A stretch of 64,000 bases of DNA, from contig CM055096.1 of NCBI GenBank assembly GCA_029204225.1, positions 66,314,370 through 66,378,369 on the forward strand, in the 5' to 3' direction. Source of the DNA: Diphasiastrum complanatum. Its lineage: Eukaryota > Streptophyta > Lycopodiopsida > Lycopodiales > Lycopodiaceae. A program made the translations under genes and the position numbers. Below the pieces are notes generated by a model that was not told where the DNA came from, made no database searches, and saw only the letters and a program-made list of their open reading frames with translations. Of the stretch, positions 11,890 to 22,875 are shown piece after piece (the stretch's first letter is position 1; each line of letters begins with the position of its first letter).

Positions 11890-12835
11890 AGCCGGCTGCC
11901 AAAACTTGTGTAATCGGCTACCAAAGTATCAAATCGTTTCCCATCCAAGTGCTCAAGAATTACTGCGTCATAGTTCAGGATTTCCTTCACCTTATACGGG
12001 CCTTCACCAGTAAACTTCAATTTTTTCTTGATCAGCTTGGTTTTGTACATCAATGCAAGATTTCTCTGCTGCTAATGCATGAACTGCCATCAATCGGGTT
12101 TCACATAATTTGTGCAACGCTTCACGATGTAATTATAAAGACTTATCATCATTTAACCGTTCTGTTGTCGCTATGCGTAAAGATGGGATTAAAAATTCAA
12201 TCGGCATGACAACATCTTGACCATAGACCAGTTGAAAGAGTGTTTGATTTGTACCATCTTTGTAAGCGGTTCTAAATGCCCATAATGCTGCATACAGTTT
12301 ATGTTCGCTTCAACTGTCTTTGTGATAATGGTGCAGAGAATCTTATTGGAAGATTTAGCTTGGCCATTCCCTCTGGGATAGTAAGGAGTACTAAACTTGT
12401 GTATAACAAAAAAATCTTCCAGTAAACACTTTATTGTCTGATTAACAAAGTGTGTACCCCGATCACTGACAATCTCAATTGGACATCCAAATCTGATTAT
12501 ATATTTTCATACAGAAACTTGGCCATAGATTTTGCATCAGCAACTTTGACAGCTTTGGCTTCAACCCACTTGGTCATATAGTCAGTTGCTACGATAATGT
12601 ATCGGGCCTGAGATCCTTGCGCGGCAGAATGAATAGGACCAACATAATCCAGTCCCCATTTTTCAAATGGTGCTTGCGATAAAATCAGATGCAAGAGTTC
12701 ATAGTTTTGTCGAGTAGGTCGTCGGGCTCGCTGGCAAACATCACATGTCTGAATAAAATACTCAGTGTCGTTATGAAGCGTAGGCCACCAACAACCTGAT
12801 TGCAAAAGTTTGCGAACTGTAACATCTGTAGAGAA
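11890..12835 (-). pseudogene. Ty3/Gypsy integrase and pol C-terminus, broken
   Basis: From 12,835 downward the minus strand encodes the end of the H2C2 zinc domain (CDVCQRARRPTR) and the integrase core (WGLDYVGPIH, VATDYMTKWVEAK). A frameshift at about 12,495 is followed by GCPIEIVSDRGTHF (second Asp) and GNGQAKSSNK, where Lys stands at the place of the catalytic Glu. The tail continues through LCETRLMAVHAL and TGEGPYKVKEIL to about 11,890. The N-terminal zinc ligands are lost at the junction with the Copia-B LTR. The frameshift and the E-to-K change both inactivate it. Confidence 0.8.
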
Positions 12836-13096
12836 TGTTAGAAATCAATGATAAACTTCATTTTTACACTTCTTAGTTGCTGTTTATGATGTACTTTATT
12901 ACTAGATGTAACTAGCCGTTGGCTAGTCTAGTAGTCAACTCCTAGGTTCTCTCTCTCTATCAGGGTTCAGGGTTTATATGTACATTTTACATTCAGTATG
13001 ATGAAGGGTGATAGATTGATAGTGCGTGTTCTTCTTCTGACTTCTTTGGTGATTGCTTATGGTGAATGCTTGATGTTGCATATCTGATTATTGACA
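12836..13096 (+). repeat. Copia-B 5' LTR (261 bp)
   Basis: The segment starts tgttagaaat and ends ttattgaca, the TG...CA termini of a Copia LTR, and is followed directly by a tRNA-complementary primer site. It abuts the truncated Gypsy integrase at 12,835. No matching 3' LTR was found downstream in this orientation. Confidence 0.6.
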
Positions 13097-13112
13097 TGGT
13101 ATCAAAGCTAGA
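13097..13112 (+). promoter_or_regulatory. Copia-B primer binding site
   Basis: tggtatcaaagctag directly after the LTR end resembles the plant initiator Met-tRNA-complementary primer site (TGGTATCAGAGC) used by most Copia elements, with one difference in the core. Confidence 0.65.
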
Positions 13113-13933
13113 ATAGTCTTGTGTGCCTTATCAGTGGATACAGCTTGTCACAGGCTCCGCAACGAAGTGATAAAGTCCTTCACAGGAGGTGTAAGCTTGG
13201 AGAGACAAAAAAAAAACGGCTAGAAGAAATTCTTCTTGATATATTTTGCAAGTTTTGGAGCTCACAATTATTAGTGGAGAACGAAGACACAGTCCCGGAG
13301 GCATCAGAAAGGCTAGGGCAACATCAGACAGATTGAAAATCTGTTGAGTGGAAAAAGTTTTACAATTTTTTTAGTCTTTGTGAGAAGTGTCATTTGTTAG
13401 AGATTTGTGCCAAGAAATCTCTCATTTGTTTGTTTGGGGTGCTGCAAATCACACCAGACAGTGTCTAGTACTGCCATTTAGAGCTTTGAGGCTTCATACC
13501 TTTTACATTATTAGATATTTGTCTGCTTGAACGATCACTCATTTCGAAATCTAAGCAAAGGCGTCAAAGTAGGAAATCTAGAATATTCCCTCTGAAATTT
13601 CCTATATTCTCTCTTTTTTATATCCGTACCAATATCGAATCCAAGCGCGCTAGCTGAAGAGAAACCCGAGCAGTCGTACATCTGCACTCCAGTCCGATAT
13701 TGTCCATATCGATATCGGATCCAAGTGCACGAGCTAAAGAAAATTTTGAGTAGCTGTACATCCGCGCTCTAGTCTGATATCGCATGCTCCAATATCAGAT
13801 CCACGCGCACAAGTTAAGGAGGCTCCTGAGCAACCGTACTTCCGCGCTCCATTTTGATATCAGGTGTATAACCAGAAAAATATATAGTTTTGTGATGTGA
13901 TAAATACCCTGATCTGGACTCATCTGTTCAGTA
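13113..13933 (+). repeat. Copia-B leader, including the repeat shared with 1-345
   Basis: No coding sequence is seen. The part 13,505-13,862 is an inverted copy of 1-345 and carries the same gatatcgga sub-repeats. It ends about 70 bp before the gag start at 13,934. It may be a normal part of this element's leader or a solo repeat inserted there. Confidence 0.6.
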
Positions 13934-14790
13934 ATGGCAACTCTAAGCGAGAGTGTCCTCAATGAGTCAAGCAAATTGGAAGGAGTCGACAACTATGCAG
14001 TTTGGAAATTCAAACTGAAAAACATTTTGATGGAAAAGGAGCTATGGGAGATACACAGGTGAAGAGACAAGGCCAGTAATTGAAGAAGATCAGCGGACAT
14101 TTGACAGGAGAAAACAAAAAGCACAAAATGTCATCAACTTATTAGTTAGAGATGCAATTATTCCCTACATTTCAGATTCAGAAGGACCAAAAGAAGCATG
14201 GAATACGTTGAAGGCATTGTTTGAGACCACAAACACATCTCGAGTGCTATTCCTGAAGACAAAGCTGCACACATTGCGGATGGATGATGGTGCAACTGTT
14301 GCTGACCACCTACTGAAGATCAAAAGATTCGTGACCAATTAGCAGCAGTTGGAGAGCGAGTACAGGATCGTGAGATCGTGCAGTTGACATTGAATAGTTT
14401 GAATGAGTCACATCAAATGTTTGTGACAAGTATAGCCACATGGGGAAATCTTCCAACCTATGAAGAGTTAGGTGGATTGCTTTTGCAGGAAGAACAACGT
14501 CAAGAGAACTTGAGTCATCGCAACAGGGGATTTGTTCAAGCTCTTGCAGTGAGAGGATGTGTTGGCAGATTTGGTCGTGGAAGACACCAATCAAGAGGTG
14601 GAAACTCATATCATGGATCGTTCCAACAATTTCAAGAACAATCCAATGATGGCCCAAATTGAGACAATTGGAATCAAGGCCGAGGTCAAGGACGGGCTAT
14701 TCCAAGAAAAATAAACCTGAAAATTGTAGGTGTTGCAACAGACCTAGCCATTGGGAGCGTGAATGCTTCAGGTGGGACAAGTCAAAATGA
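13934..14790 (+). pseudogene. Copia-B gag (UBN2 and zinc knuckle), broken
   Basis: The ATG at 13,934 starts a gag close in sequence to that of Copia-A (SSKLEGVDNYAVWKFKLKNI). The first frame fails near 14,060, a stop and shift follow, and the UBN2 region reads in another frame. From 14,378 a clean stretch includes VQLTLNSLNESHQ and an RG-rich region (GRGRHQSRGGN). The zinc knuckle CRCCNRPSHWERECF lies near 14,730-14,775. The pol domains that should follow (protease, integrase) are missing. Confidence 0.8.
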
Positions 14791-15440
14791 GACATGGTGC
14801 GTATAGTACGCGTGTCATCCTGTTCACTGCACGGTAGCATTTTCGAGATTTCGGGTCTAGGTATTTTGCTAGACAGTACCGGAAGTGGTGTGCTTATTTT
14901 GCGACTTAACCATGATAGCGTATTTCAGCTATTTCCGACGGACTACCCGCTCTGGTGTTTCACAGAGGTCGGCGGGTCCAGTTTACACTCTCCATAAATG
15001 ATGACAAGCAGTTAACACTCTCCGTAAATGATGACAAAATGTCTCAAAACTTCGACGCTTCTTGTTGTGCAACTAACAGTTCCATACTATTGAAGTATAA
15101 AGTGTAAAAACGTTTTCTTACTGGCTTCAAAACTTCTTTTAGATTCGGCTAGTGATTAGGAGGTCAAAAAAACAGCGTGAAGTAATTTGTTCTCTAAACA
15201 AAACATACGAACTCCATTTTTTCACACTATTACTATAATTTAAACATCTCCCTACTTGAGGTAGTTTAAAATGATTCACTACCATTAATGATTTACGTAA
15301 CCAAGCCTTACCACCGTTCGTTTGACAATAAGAACAAAAACACTTCATACCATTGAGATGACTATAAACCAAAAATCAAGTAAAAAAGCTCAACATTGAC
15401 TCTGACAGCGAGTCATAACCTCGACAAATCCAAACACATC
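14791..15440. other. Unassigned segment between Copia-B gag and RT
   Basis: This about 650 bp replaces the protease and integrase of Copia-B. No protein is recognised. It contains two tandem 30 bp units, 'acactctcc.taaatgatgacaa', at about 14,971-15,035. It could be a separate small insertion joined to a deletion; no inverted repeat ends were identified. Confidence 0.4.
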
Positions 15441-16100
15441 AGAATATCAAAGTTCAATCTAGAAGATCGAACTGATCCATATAGCCTCCATCCCTATTTA
15501 TGGATGATCCAGCCTGCTACTTTGTGCAAGAACCAAACATAGTTTCAGATGAAATGTTGACACTTGATGCTTTTAGTGAAAAGCAGCAATGGACAACGAA
15601 TAGACTATAACCAAGCTGCCAAAGGATCGAGATCCAATTCCATGCAAATGGATATTCAAGACGAAGTATGATGCTGAAGGAAGACTCAAACGATACAAAG
15701 CCAGGGCTTTTCGCCAAAGGCTATTCCCAAATCTCAGATCTGGATTATTTGGAGACCTTCAGTCCTGTTGTTAAGCATGCTTCGATCCAACTATTACCCT
15801 CCTTTGCAATTGCAGCAGATCTCGAAGTCCATCAAATGGATGTCCAAACTGCCTTCCTCAATGGAACTATCAAAGAGGAAATCTTTATGTCACAGCCAGA
15901 GGGATACGAACTAAGAGTAAGCTGCACCTTGTATGCAAAATTCACAATTGCTCTCTATGGGCTGAAACAGTCACCCAGAGCCTGGTTTCAAAAAATCAAT
16001 GCATTTCTAATCAAGAATGGTTTTATTCCAAACTCGGCAAACTCGAACGTCTACTTCAAGTCTGTGTCGGATTTCTTCATTACCATCACTCTCTATGTAG
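15441..16100 (+). pseudogene. Copia-B reverse transcriptase, N-terminal part
   Basis: Reads as Copia RT with frameshifts: WIFKTKYDAEGRLK in one frame, then YSQISDLDYLETFSPVVKH, LEVHQMDVQTAFLNG and ALYGLKQSPRAWFQKIN in the frame from 15,668. It ends in ITITLYV at 16,098, exactly before the catalytic Asp-Asp. The family is the same as Copia-C (20.5-22.9 kb, opposite strand): the acidic linker and RT sequences align closely. Confidence 0.85.
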
Positions 16101-17231
16101 TATTGGATTTATCTCCTTTACTCTCCTAAATCCTATGTTAATCTGCCTCTATTCGTGTTGCTGCATTTTTACTCATGTTGTCGCACAGTCCGCGTATTTA
16201 CATGTAAAATAAGACAGGCGAATAAAAAACGACTGTCTGCATAAATACAAGTAAATTTCCACAGTCGAAAAAAGTGACACTGTGTTTTTACACATGACTT
16301 GTGACAGGCAAAAAAGGTGACACTGCCCTACAACTGTAATAGGTGCCCTTATAGAAGAAGTGAAAGCACCCTGTAAATCAAATCTTAAGGCATTTGTCAG
16401 AGTGTCGCTTTTTCGCATCTTCACCAACGTTCATTTCAGTGAAGGCTAATGTCGTGGCCTTCTCACGCTCATCCCATGCAATTGTGCAAGCAGATTTGAC
16501 AACGACAACAGCCACCCACGATCTCCCACAGACAGCACATCTACTTTGTACTTTCTTCATCTGCACACCTGTAAAATTATGTATATGTCTAGTGTGTGAA
16601 TATTGCATCAGAGATAACAGCATCAGAATTTAATTAGAGAGAGATATAGTAGATGCTTTCGCGCATCGATTCTTTGTATTGTCAGTAATAGGTTTATTCA
16701 TTTTCACAGATTGGATTAGCTTTGTGAAGCATGTGGTTTCGTCCGCTATTGTCTTGTGCTCACTAGCATTATTGACCTGTATATTTTGCTATACTTAATC
16801 TGATTACAACTTTTCTGTTCTACGTCCAGATTTGCGTCAATATCGCTATGCTTTTCTACATTCTGTTTGACTCTCTTATTGCCTAATCTGGTAGTCTATT
16901 CTTCGCGAATTATTATTAGTCTAGATGTTTGTGACTAATATTTAGTTTCGTCTTTCGCGACTAATTCGCGACTGATAATTTGTCTAGCTGTTCACGACAA
17001 ATTATCTTTCTGATGTTTTGTTGCTTAATGTTTGGCTACATAATCAGATCGAACGTGATTTCTATTACTAATGTTCTATTCGTTTCTGATAGGCGTAGTC
17101 ATGCTTAGGGAAAGAGTGAGATAGCTCATTCCGCTGCGCACGAATACTTTCTGTTCGAGTTTGCTTTGTTTCGTGTTTGTTCTTTTTTTGAGCTATCATT
17201 TGGTCTGACACAACCCTTTTTCATCCCAACA
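16101..17231. mobile_element. 1,131 bp insertion, probably a solo LTR, splitting the Copia-B YVDD box
   Basis: The five bases tgtag occur at 16,096-16,100 and again at 17,232-17,236. Removing the segment and one copy joins LYV to DDTLLFSN in frame, reconstituting the RT catalytic box. The segment starts tattggattt and ends catcccaaca. The 5 bp duplication and the near TG...CA ends (TA at the 5' end) fit a solo LTR. No protein is encoded within it; the small open frames near 16,380-16,630 have no recognised similarity. Confidence 0.8.
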
Positions 17232-17760
17232 TGTAGATGATACATTACTATTCAGTAACAATCTGAATCTAATGAAGGATATGAAATGCATGCTGCCCAG
17301 GAATACAAAATGACTGATATGGGTCCAACTCATTATTGTCTCAAAATCAAAAAAATTTGAATTTGACCCATCAGACTGATTTTTATCAGTCAGCAAAGAT
17401 ATCTCACCAACGTGCTAGAAAAGTATCAAATGGCCAACTACAAATTGAGTCACTTTCTAGTTGACCCTAGACTAAAACTGTCAAAGGATTTTATCTCCTC
17501 AAACAAAGGCAGAAAAGAAGAAAATGAAGCAATATCCATTTCACTCCATCATCGGCTCACTAATGTATGCATTGATATGCACACGACCCAACCTTGTATA
17601 CTCGATCATTTCACTCAGCCAATTCCTATCAAATCCAAGTCGAATCCAAGTCTGCTGACTCATTGGAAAGCACTCACGAAGGTCATGAAGTATGTCCAAG
17701 CAATCAAAAATCTCAGTATCTTATGGAGGCAACCAAATTGCCAATATTCTTGAAGCACCA
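17232..17760 (+). pseudogene. Copia-B RT C-terminus and start of RNase H
   Basis: Resumes with HVDDTLLFSNNLNLMKDM and continues in broken frames through KMKQYPFHSIIGSLMYALIC and TRPNLVYSI to about 17,760. These are the conserved RT-RNase H linker motifs of Copia. Several stops and frameshifts are present. The RNase H catalytic part was not found after 17,760. Confidence 0.8.
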
Positions 17761-18949
17761 AGAGTAGCGGAGGAGAAACAAGCATCAACCTCTCAGGGAT
17801 CTCGTTCCATTTTGGCTAGCCGAGCATTCCGCTTACCAAAAAGCGTGGAGGAGGATATTGATGAATTTCTTGTCCAATTTTCCCATGAAACCTCATGTGG
17901 CGGATGGCATATATCTTTTACTGCCAAAGAAATAAAGGGCAACGAGATTGTGTGCCTTCCGGCATTGTCTCCACAACCTGCATGGCGATAGCACATCTTT
18001 GAGAAAACTTCGTCAACCATCAGGACATACGTGACCAATCCAAGGCAGTTGCGGATCAACCCCCACTTTGTCCCCATTCCACACAGACACAAATGTGCAA
18101 AGTGCAGGATGGCTCTAGACCAAATCACCATCTGAAAGCTTAATAAAGAGGAGGAGACTCTACCATTTTGGTGACATGCATCCTCATGTGCTATTGCTTC
18201 ATTTCTTATGCTCTTCGCTTATGCTTTCTAGTTGTTTCCCATTTTTGCAATGTTCTTTGATTTATGTTCTTCAATGGCTTTTTCATTAAAATGTAGCCTT
18301 GAGCACATGAGCTAACCTCCCTCACTTATCTCCTCTCCCTCTCTCTTACATTTGGATTGTGTGGTTGTTAAAGTTAGGTGGCCGGGGTGGAAGTAGTGTT
18401 TGTTGTAAAACGTGGGGATGACCGGCAGTGGAAGCTGGAGGCTTTGAGCGTAGGCGTGTAGGAACGGAAACGCAACAATTAGCAGCAGAAATATTCAAGT
18501 AGAATGATTCATACAGATTGCACAAATGAACAATGCAGTAGTGAGACAAAATCTACACTCTGATTAAGGGATTTGGCATTTTGTGAGTAAATCATTTGTG
18601 AGTTTTGCGAGTTTATGTTTTTTTAACCTTGTAAATGTGATAGCACATGGCGTGCTATCATTTTAGGGACATAAACATATAGAAATCATAGTCCACTCAT
18701 TCAAAAATTTGATGGCAGATAGTGTGATAGTCATTTTTCATAGTGCCACTTTCTTGCACAGATTGTTGAAATGTTTTTGTACGTATTTGTGTTCATATAA
18801 CCATACTGAGTAATGGACTACACCATCTTCAATAATGGATAACACTATTTTAAGAGAGAGGGTGCTTCTGTTGGACAGAGATAGACCAAGAGAAACAAGA
18901 GAGAGAGGAAAAACATATCAACATAGCTTACCATTTATTTTTATCATTT
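17761..18949. other. No recognised gene
   Basis: An open frame to 17,988 on the plus strand continues from the Copia-B end but its residues match no domain I know. The purine run aaagaggaggagac near 18,143 could be an old polypurine tract. The rest is AT-rich with no visible structure. Confidence 0.35.
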
Positions 18950-19830
18950 CATCATGTTCTACGCACCAAGAGAATCATTTTTGTCTTTTTGTAGCTCCTT
19001 GATCTGAGTTCAAATAAGAAAGTTATGGGGGTGTGAAGTTTTGGAATATAGGGATGGCCATAGGGAAAAAAATGCCTAGCAACTAAGGTAGCACGCCGAT
19101 GTGCTACCTCACTTGGCTGCCAGGGCAATTTTAAAATATTTTTTTAATGCTTGTATCATTATCTACTTTTTTGATAAGATCATTTTTGCTTTTTACAACT
19201 CCTTGATCTGAGGTCAAATAAAAACGTTATGGGGGTTTGAAGTTCTTGAATATTGAGATGACCATGGTGAAAAAAATGTCCTAACAACCAACTGGGATAG
19301 CATGCCGGCATGCTATCCCAATTGACTGCTAGGTAAAAATCATACATTCGATTTTTCATTGTTCCATCATGTTCTACTCCTTGAAAGGACTGTTTTTGCT
19401 TTTTACAGCTCCTTGGTCTGAGTTCAAATAAGAAAGATATGGGGGTTTGAAGTTCTGGAACCGTAGAGATGGCCATGGAGAAAAAAATGCCCTAGCAACC
19501 AACTGCAATAGCACGCCGGCATGCTATCCCAGTTGGCTGCTAGGGCATTTTCTTCCTATCAACCAACTAAGATAGCAGGCCGGCGTGCTATCCCAGTTGG
19601 TTGCTAGGGCATTTTTTTGCCATGGTCATCCCTATGTTCCAAACCTTCAAACCCCCATATCTTTCTTATTTGAACTCGGACCGAGGGGCTGTAAAAAGGA
19701 AAAACGGTCCTTTACAGAAGTAGAACATGATGGAACAATGAAAAAAAATAATATATAAATTTTGCTCTAGAAGCCAATTGGGATAGCATGCTGGTGTGCT
19801 ATCCCAGTTGGTGGCTACTAGGGCATTTTC
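18950..19830. repeat. Palindrome-bearing tandem and inverted repeat array
   Basis: A unit of about 190-200 bp occurs three times forward (about 18,950-19,140, 19,150-19,340, 19,360-19,555) and once inverted (about 19,555-19,745), with a partial copy to 19,830. Each unit holds a conserved 'agttcaaataagaaag.tatggg' stretch and a palindromic core. The core at 19,293-19,320 is a perfect 28 bp palindrome (tgggatagcatgcc and its complement) inside a longer imperfect hairpin of about 54 bp. Confidence 0.8.
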
Positions 19831-19869
19831 TCACAATGGCAATCTCAATATTCTTGATGGTTATTTCAA

Positions 19870-20500
19870 CATTTCGCAAGGACAGAATCCAGTCTACGCT
19901 GCTGAGTCAGATAGTGGAATCCTTTCTGGAATTCCCTAACCCCTCCATTGTGCCATACGACTGGCATAGCTTCCTTATTCGAGAACTAACCAACTCCATC
20001 AAACCCAACAACTGTCAGGGAATCACAGCAGGCACCCTGTTTTGTAACTTTGTCTGCGCACTTCTCAAGACGAAAGTGCGCGACTTCTCGAGGCAAAAAT
20101 GCGTAACTTCCAATGTTCATCCCTCCTGTCTACTCTTGTACCACACACTAACCTTTATTCGCCATCTCAAGCATCTATCTCCTCCCAACCTACAGTTATT
20201 AACACAACGGCCAGCAAACGAATGTGTGGCGCTGCCTGTACCTCCACATCCCCACCGGTTACCCAAAGATGTGTCTCCACCACTGCATTAACCACTCCAT
20301 CACCCACCGTCACTTCCACTTCCGTGCAATCCTCCAATCCAACCTCTATTGTCGCTACTTCTCTCTCCGCTCCATCCACATATGTTTCTGTGTCCATCCT
20401 CGTTTCCTCCGTTGATACCACTCCTATCTCAACTCCATTATCCACTACTCCATCCATCACCATCGCATCCTCCATCACTTCTATTGGCTGCGTCATATAG
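19870..20500 (+). pseudogene. ORF-X copy 2: C-terminal part of the unknown protein
   Basis: The plus-strand reading FRKDRIQSTLLSQIVESF, VPYDWHSFLIREL, SIKPNNCQGITAGTLFCNF aligns with ORF-X copy 1 (10.2-10.7 kb) at RKD.I, PY.W, EL, IK.N..Q and AG.L, roughly a third identical by eye over 75 residues. A frame change near 20,090 is followed by about 130 residues very rich in Ser, Thr and Pro, as in copy 1. The function is unknown. The upstream part is replaced by the palindrome array, and the 3' end abuts the oppositely oriented Copia-C reverse transcriptase. Confidence 0.55.
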
Positions 20501-21953
20501 ATTCCCTTTTCGATGGTTCCATTGAGGAAAGCAATCTGGACATCCATCTGGTGGACTTCAAGATCTGCTGCGGCTGCAAAGGAGAGGAGTAGGCGGATGG
20601 AAGCATGTTTGACAACTGGACTGAAGGTTTTTGAATAATCCAGATCTGGAATTTGGGAAAAGCCTTTGGCGACTAGCCTGGCCTTGTAACAATTTAGCCT
20701 TCCTTCAGCATCATACTTCACCTTGAATATCCATTTGTATGGAATTGGGTTTCGATCCTTTGGCAACTCAATGAGTGTCCATGTTTGATTCTCCAACAGA
20801 TAATCAAATTAGGTGTCCATCGCTAATTTCCATTGGTTAGCATCAGGAGTTGACATTGCCTCAGAAATGGTGGTTGGTTCCTGCACAAAGTAGCAGGCCG
20901 TATCATCCATAAATCTGGATGGAGGCTGTCTGGACCTGTTCGGCCTTCTTGGTTGAACTTTGGTCCTCTGATGTGGGTTGACTCGTTGAGGTTCTGACAC
21001 ATTGTCTGAGTCAGCGTCAAGATTATGCAGTTGAATCTCTGGATCGGAAATGTCTAGTTGCTCGATCCTAGAGTCAAATTTATCAGCAACTTTCCCTTTG
21101 TGGTCGATGAACTAGTCTTCCACAAAAATGACGTCTCTACTGGTGACTGCCTTCTCGGTATCCAAATTGTAGAGCTTGTATGCCTTGTGGTTTGGGAAAA
21201 TGCCGATGAGAATCATTTTCCTGCTCTTATCATCCAGCTTTCTTTGTAGATCCTCAGGGATCTGAGCGAAAGCGATGCATCCAAACACTCGAATATGTTT
21301 GAGTTTCGATCATGTCCACACCTCATAAGGTGTCTTGCCATTCAGGGCTTTGGTGATGGATCGATTCTGCATAGTAGGCAGCTATAGTAACAGCTTCTGC
21401 CTAGAACTTCTTTGGAAGAGAGGCATGGTCCATCATGCTCTTGGCACTTTCGTTCGCTTAGCTACACCATTGGACTGAGGTGAGTAGTTGGTTGTGTGTT
21501 GTTGAAGTATCTCGTTGGCCTTGCAGAACTCCTTGAAATCTGTGGAGATGTACTCTCCCCCTCCATCTGTGCATAGAGCCTTCATCTTCCTTTGGGTCTT
21601 GTTTCTGCAGACGCTTTGAATTGCTTGAAGGACTTGAATGCTTCGAATTTGTTCTTCAGTCCTTCGAGAGAAGTCGTCGATGAAGGTTAGAAAATAGAGA
21701 GCTCCCTTGTGGAAGTATTCTGCATCGGGCCACAAATGTCGCTATGTACAAGGTCAAGCAAGCCCTTGGATGTATGAACTGAGTCTAAACTGAAGGGACT
21801 CCTCGCATGCTTGCTGATAATACAGCTTTCGCATGGAGAAGTTGGCTTGCTGACTGAAGGCAGATCTTGTACTAGACTCTGAACTGACATTTGCTGAATA
21901 ATGTTGCAATTAAGATGGCCAAGTCTGAAATGCCACAGCATATCAGTTGATTC
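20501..21953 (-). pseudogene. Copia-C integrase and reverse transcriptase, broken
   Basis: GAG-pre-integrase begins at 21,941 (LWHFRLGHLN, CESCIISKHARSPF), followed by HSDICGPM, FLTFIDDFSRR, CTDGGGEYIS and a QSNGVAKRTK motif where Copia integrases have GVAERKN, so the catalytic Glu is Lys here as well. RT follows from 20,796: ENQTWTLIELPKDRNPIPYK, KWIFKVKYDAEG, LEVHQMDVQIAFLNG, ending near YMTQP. Frameshifts occur at about 21,700 and 21,430. The product would be inactive. Confidence 0.8.
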
Positions 21954-22250
21954 AGAAGCCTTAGACTAAAGGCAGCGATGCAGGCAAAGGTGCCTTAGAC
22001 TAAAGGCAGTGAAAAGCATAAGGTGCCTTAGACTAGAGGCAGCGAAAAAGCCGAAAAAGACGAAGGTGCCTTGAAAATGGTTTCTAAGGCATTCTGGCCA
22101 CTTTGTCGCATTTTTTGCAAAGGGGCGAAAAAGACGAAGGTGCCTTAAGAATGGTTTCTAAGGCATTCTGGCCACTTGGCCACTGTGTTGCATTTTTCGC
22201 TAAGGTGCGAAAAAGGCGAAGGTGGTAAAAAATGGTTAAGGCAAAAAGAA
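21954..22250. repeat. Tandem repeats inside Copia-C
   Basis: Two kinds of unit are interleaved: a short 'gccttagactaaaggcag' unit, itself a small hairpin, repeated three times at 21,958-22,045, and a unit of about 75-80 bp beginning 'gacgaaggtgcctt' and containing 'ggtttctaaggcattctgg', repeated twice at 22,060-22,190, with a degenerate tail. The block separates gag from GAG-pre-integrase in Copia-C. Confidence 0.75.
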
Positions 22251-22439
22251 TCTCAAAAAGGGAAAAAATGTGAAGGTCCAAAACATGTAGTCGGCCTTCG
22301 GTTTTCAGGATGCTCATTACTTGAATGATTTGTTTAAGGCTAAGCATAAGAAATCTAACAGTGTTAACGTTAGCATGCAACTAAAGTAGGTAACTAAATC
22401 TCGTTAGAGATCTATCCTAGTGGAACTAACGCTTTTGAC

Positions 22440-22850
22440 AGGCGGAGGGTGGCTAATGCTATTTCTACAACCCTATAGTCTCTGTTTGTTTCTCCTTATC
22501 TCTCATCAATCTTTCGTCTGCTACAACATTGATTGCTCTTTCGAATGTCATCTCAGGCAAATTTAAGATGAGCATTCTCAATGGCTGATAAGATGAGGGT
22601 AGTAATTTCATGAAGTACATCAATTGCTCGGGTGCTGGGACTCAGTGCTCCTATCCAAATGCAAAGAGCTGTACGAAAATCGTCTTGATCTTCTCTACGT
22701 GTCAATCCCATCATAGGCTCTAATTGTGGAGGTGCATGACTAATGCACTATCACTTCATATTTTTGCTTTAGCTTTTTCCATGCTTCATGGTTGCTTTGG
22801 TATTCTGTGAGATCGGCCTGAATTGTGATAGCCATATTGTATCTAATGAA
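22440..22850 (-). pseudogene. Copia-C gag (UBN2 region), broken
   Basis: The minus strand reads MAITIQADLTEYQSNHEAW, KKLKQKYEV, then after a frame change EKIKTIFVQLFAFG and MYFMKLLPSSYQPL, LPEMTFERAINVV. These are UBN2-type Copia gag sequences. At least two stops are present. Confidence 0.7.
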
Positions 22851-22875
22851 ACCGCTCTAATTCCATGTGGGCAAA

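Larger units (their letters stand above)
20501..22875 (-). mobile_element. Copia-C: decayed Ty1/Copia, minus strand, same family as Copia-B
   Basis: From right to left on the minus strand: a degenerate primer site near 22,850-22,873 (tggaattagagcgg), gag (UBN2), a tandem-repeat block, GAG-pre-integrase, integrase and the N-terminal half of the RT. The RT is cut at about 20,501, before YVDD, where ORF-X copy 2 begins. No LTRs were delimited. Confidence 0.75.

Noticed and set aside
18950-19830. CRISPR-like or satellite array
   Set aside because: Units are long, few and in mixed orientation in a plant nuclear sequence; it is neither CRISPR nor a centromeric tandem array.
20099-20500. Ser/Thr-rich plus-strand frame as a mucin-like or cell-wall protein gene
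   Set aside because: No signal peptide or start context, and it continues ORF-X copy 2, whose relative also ends in a Ser/Pro-rich tail.
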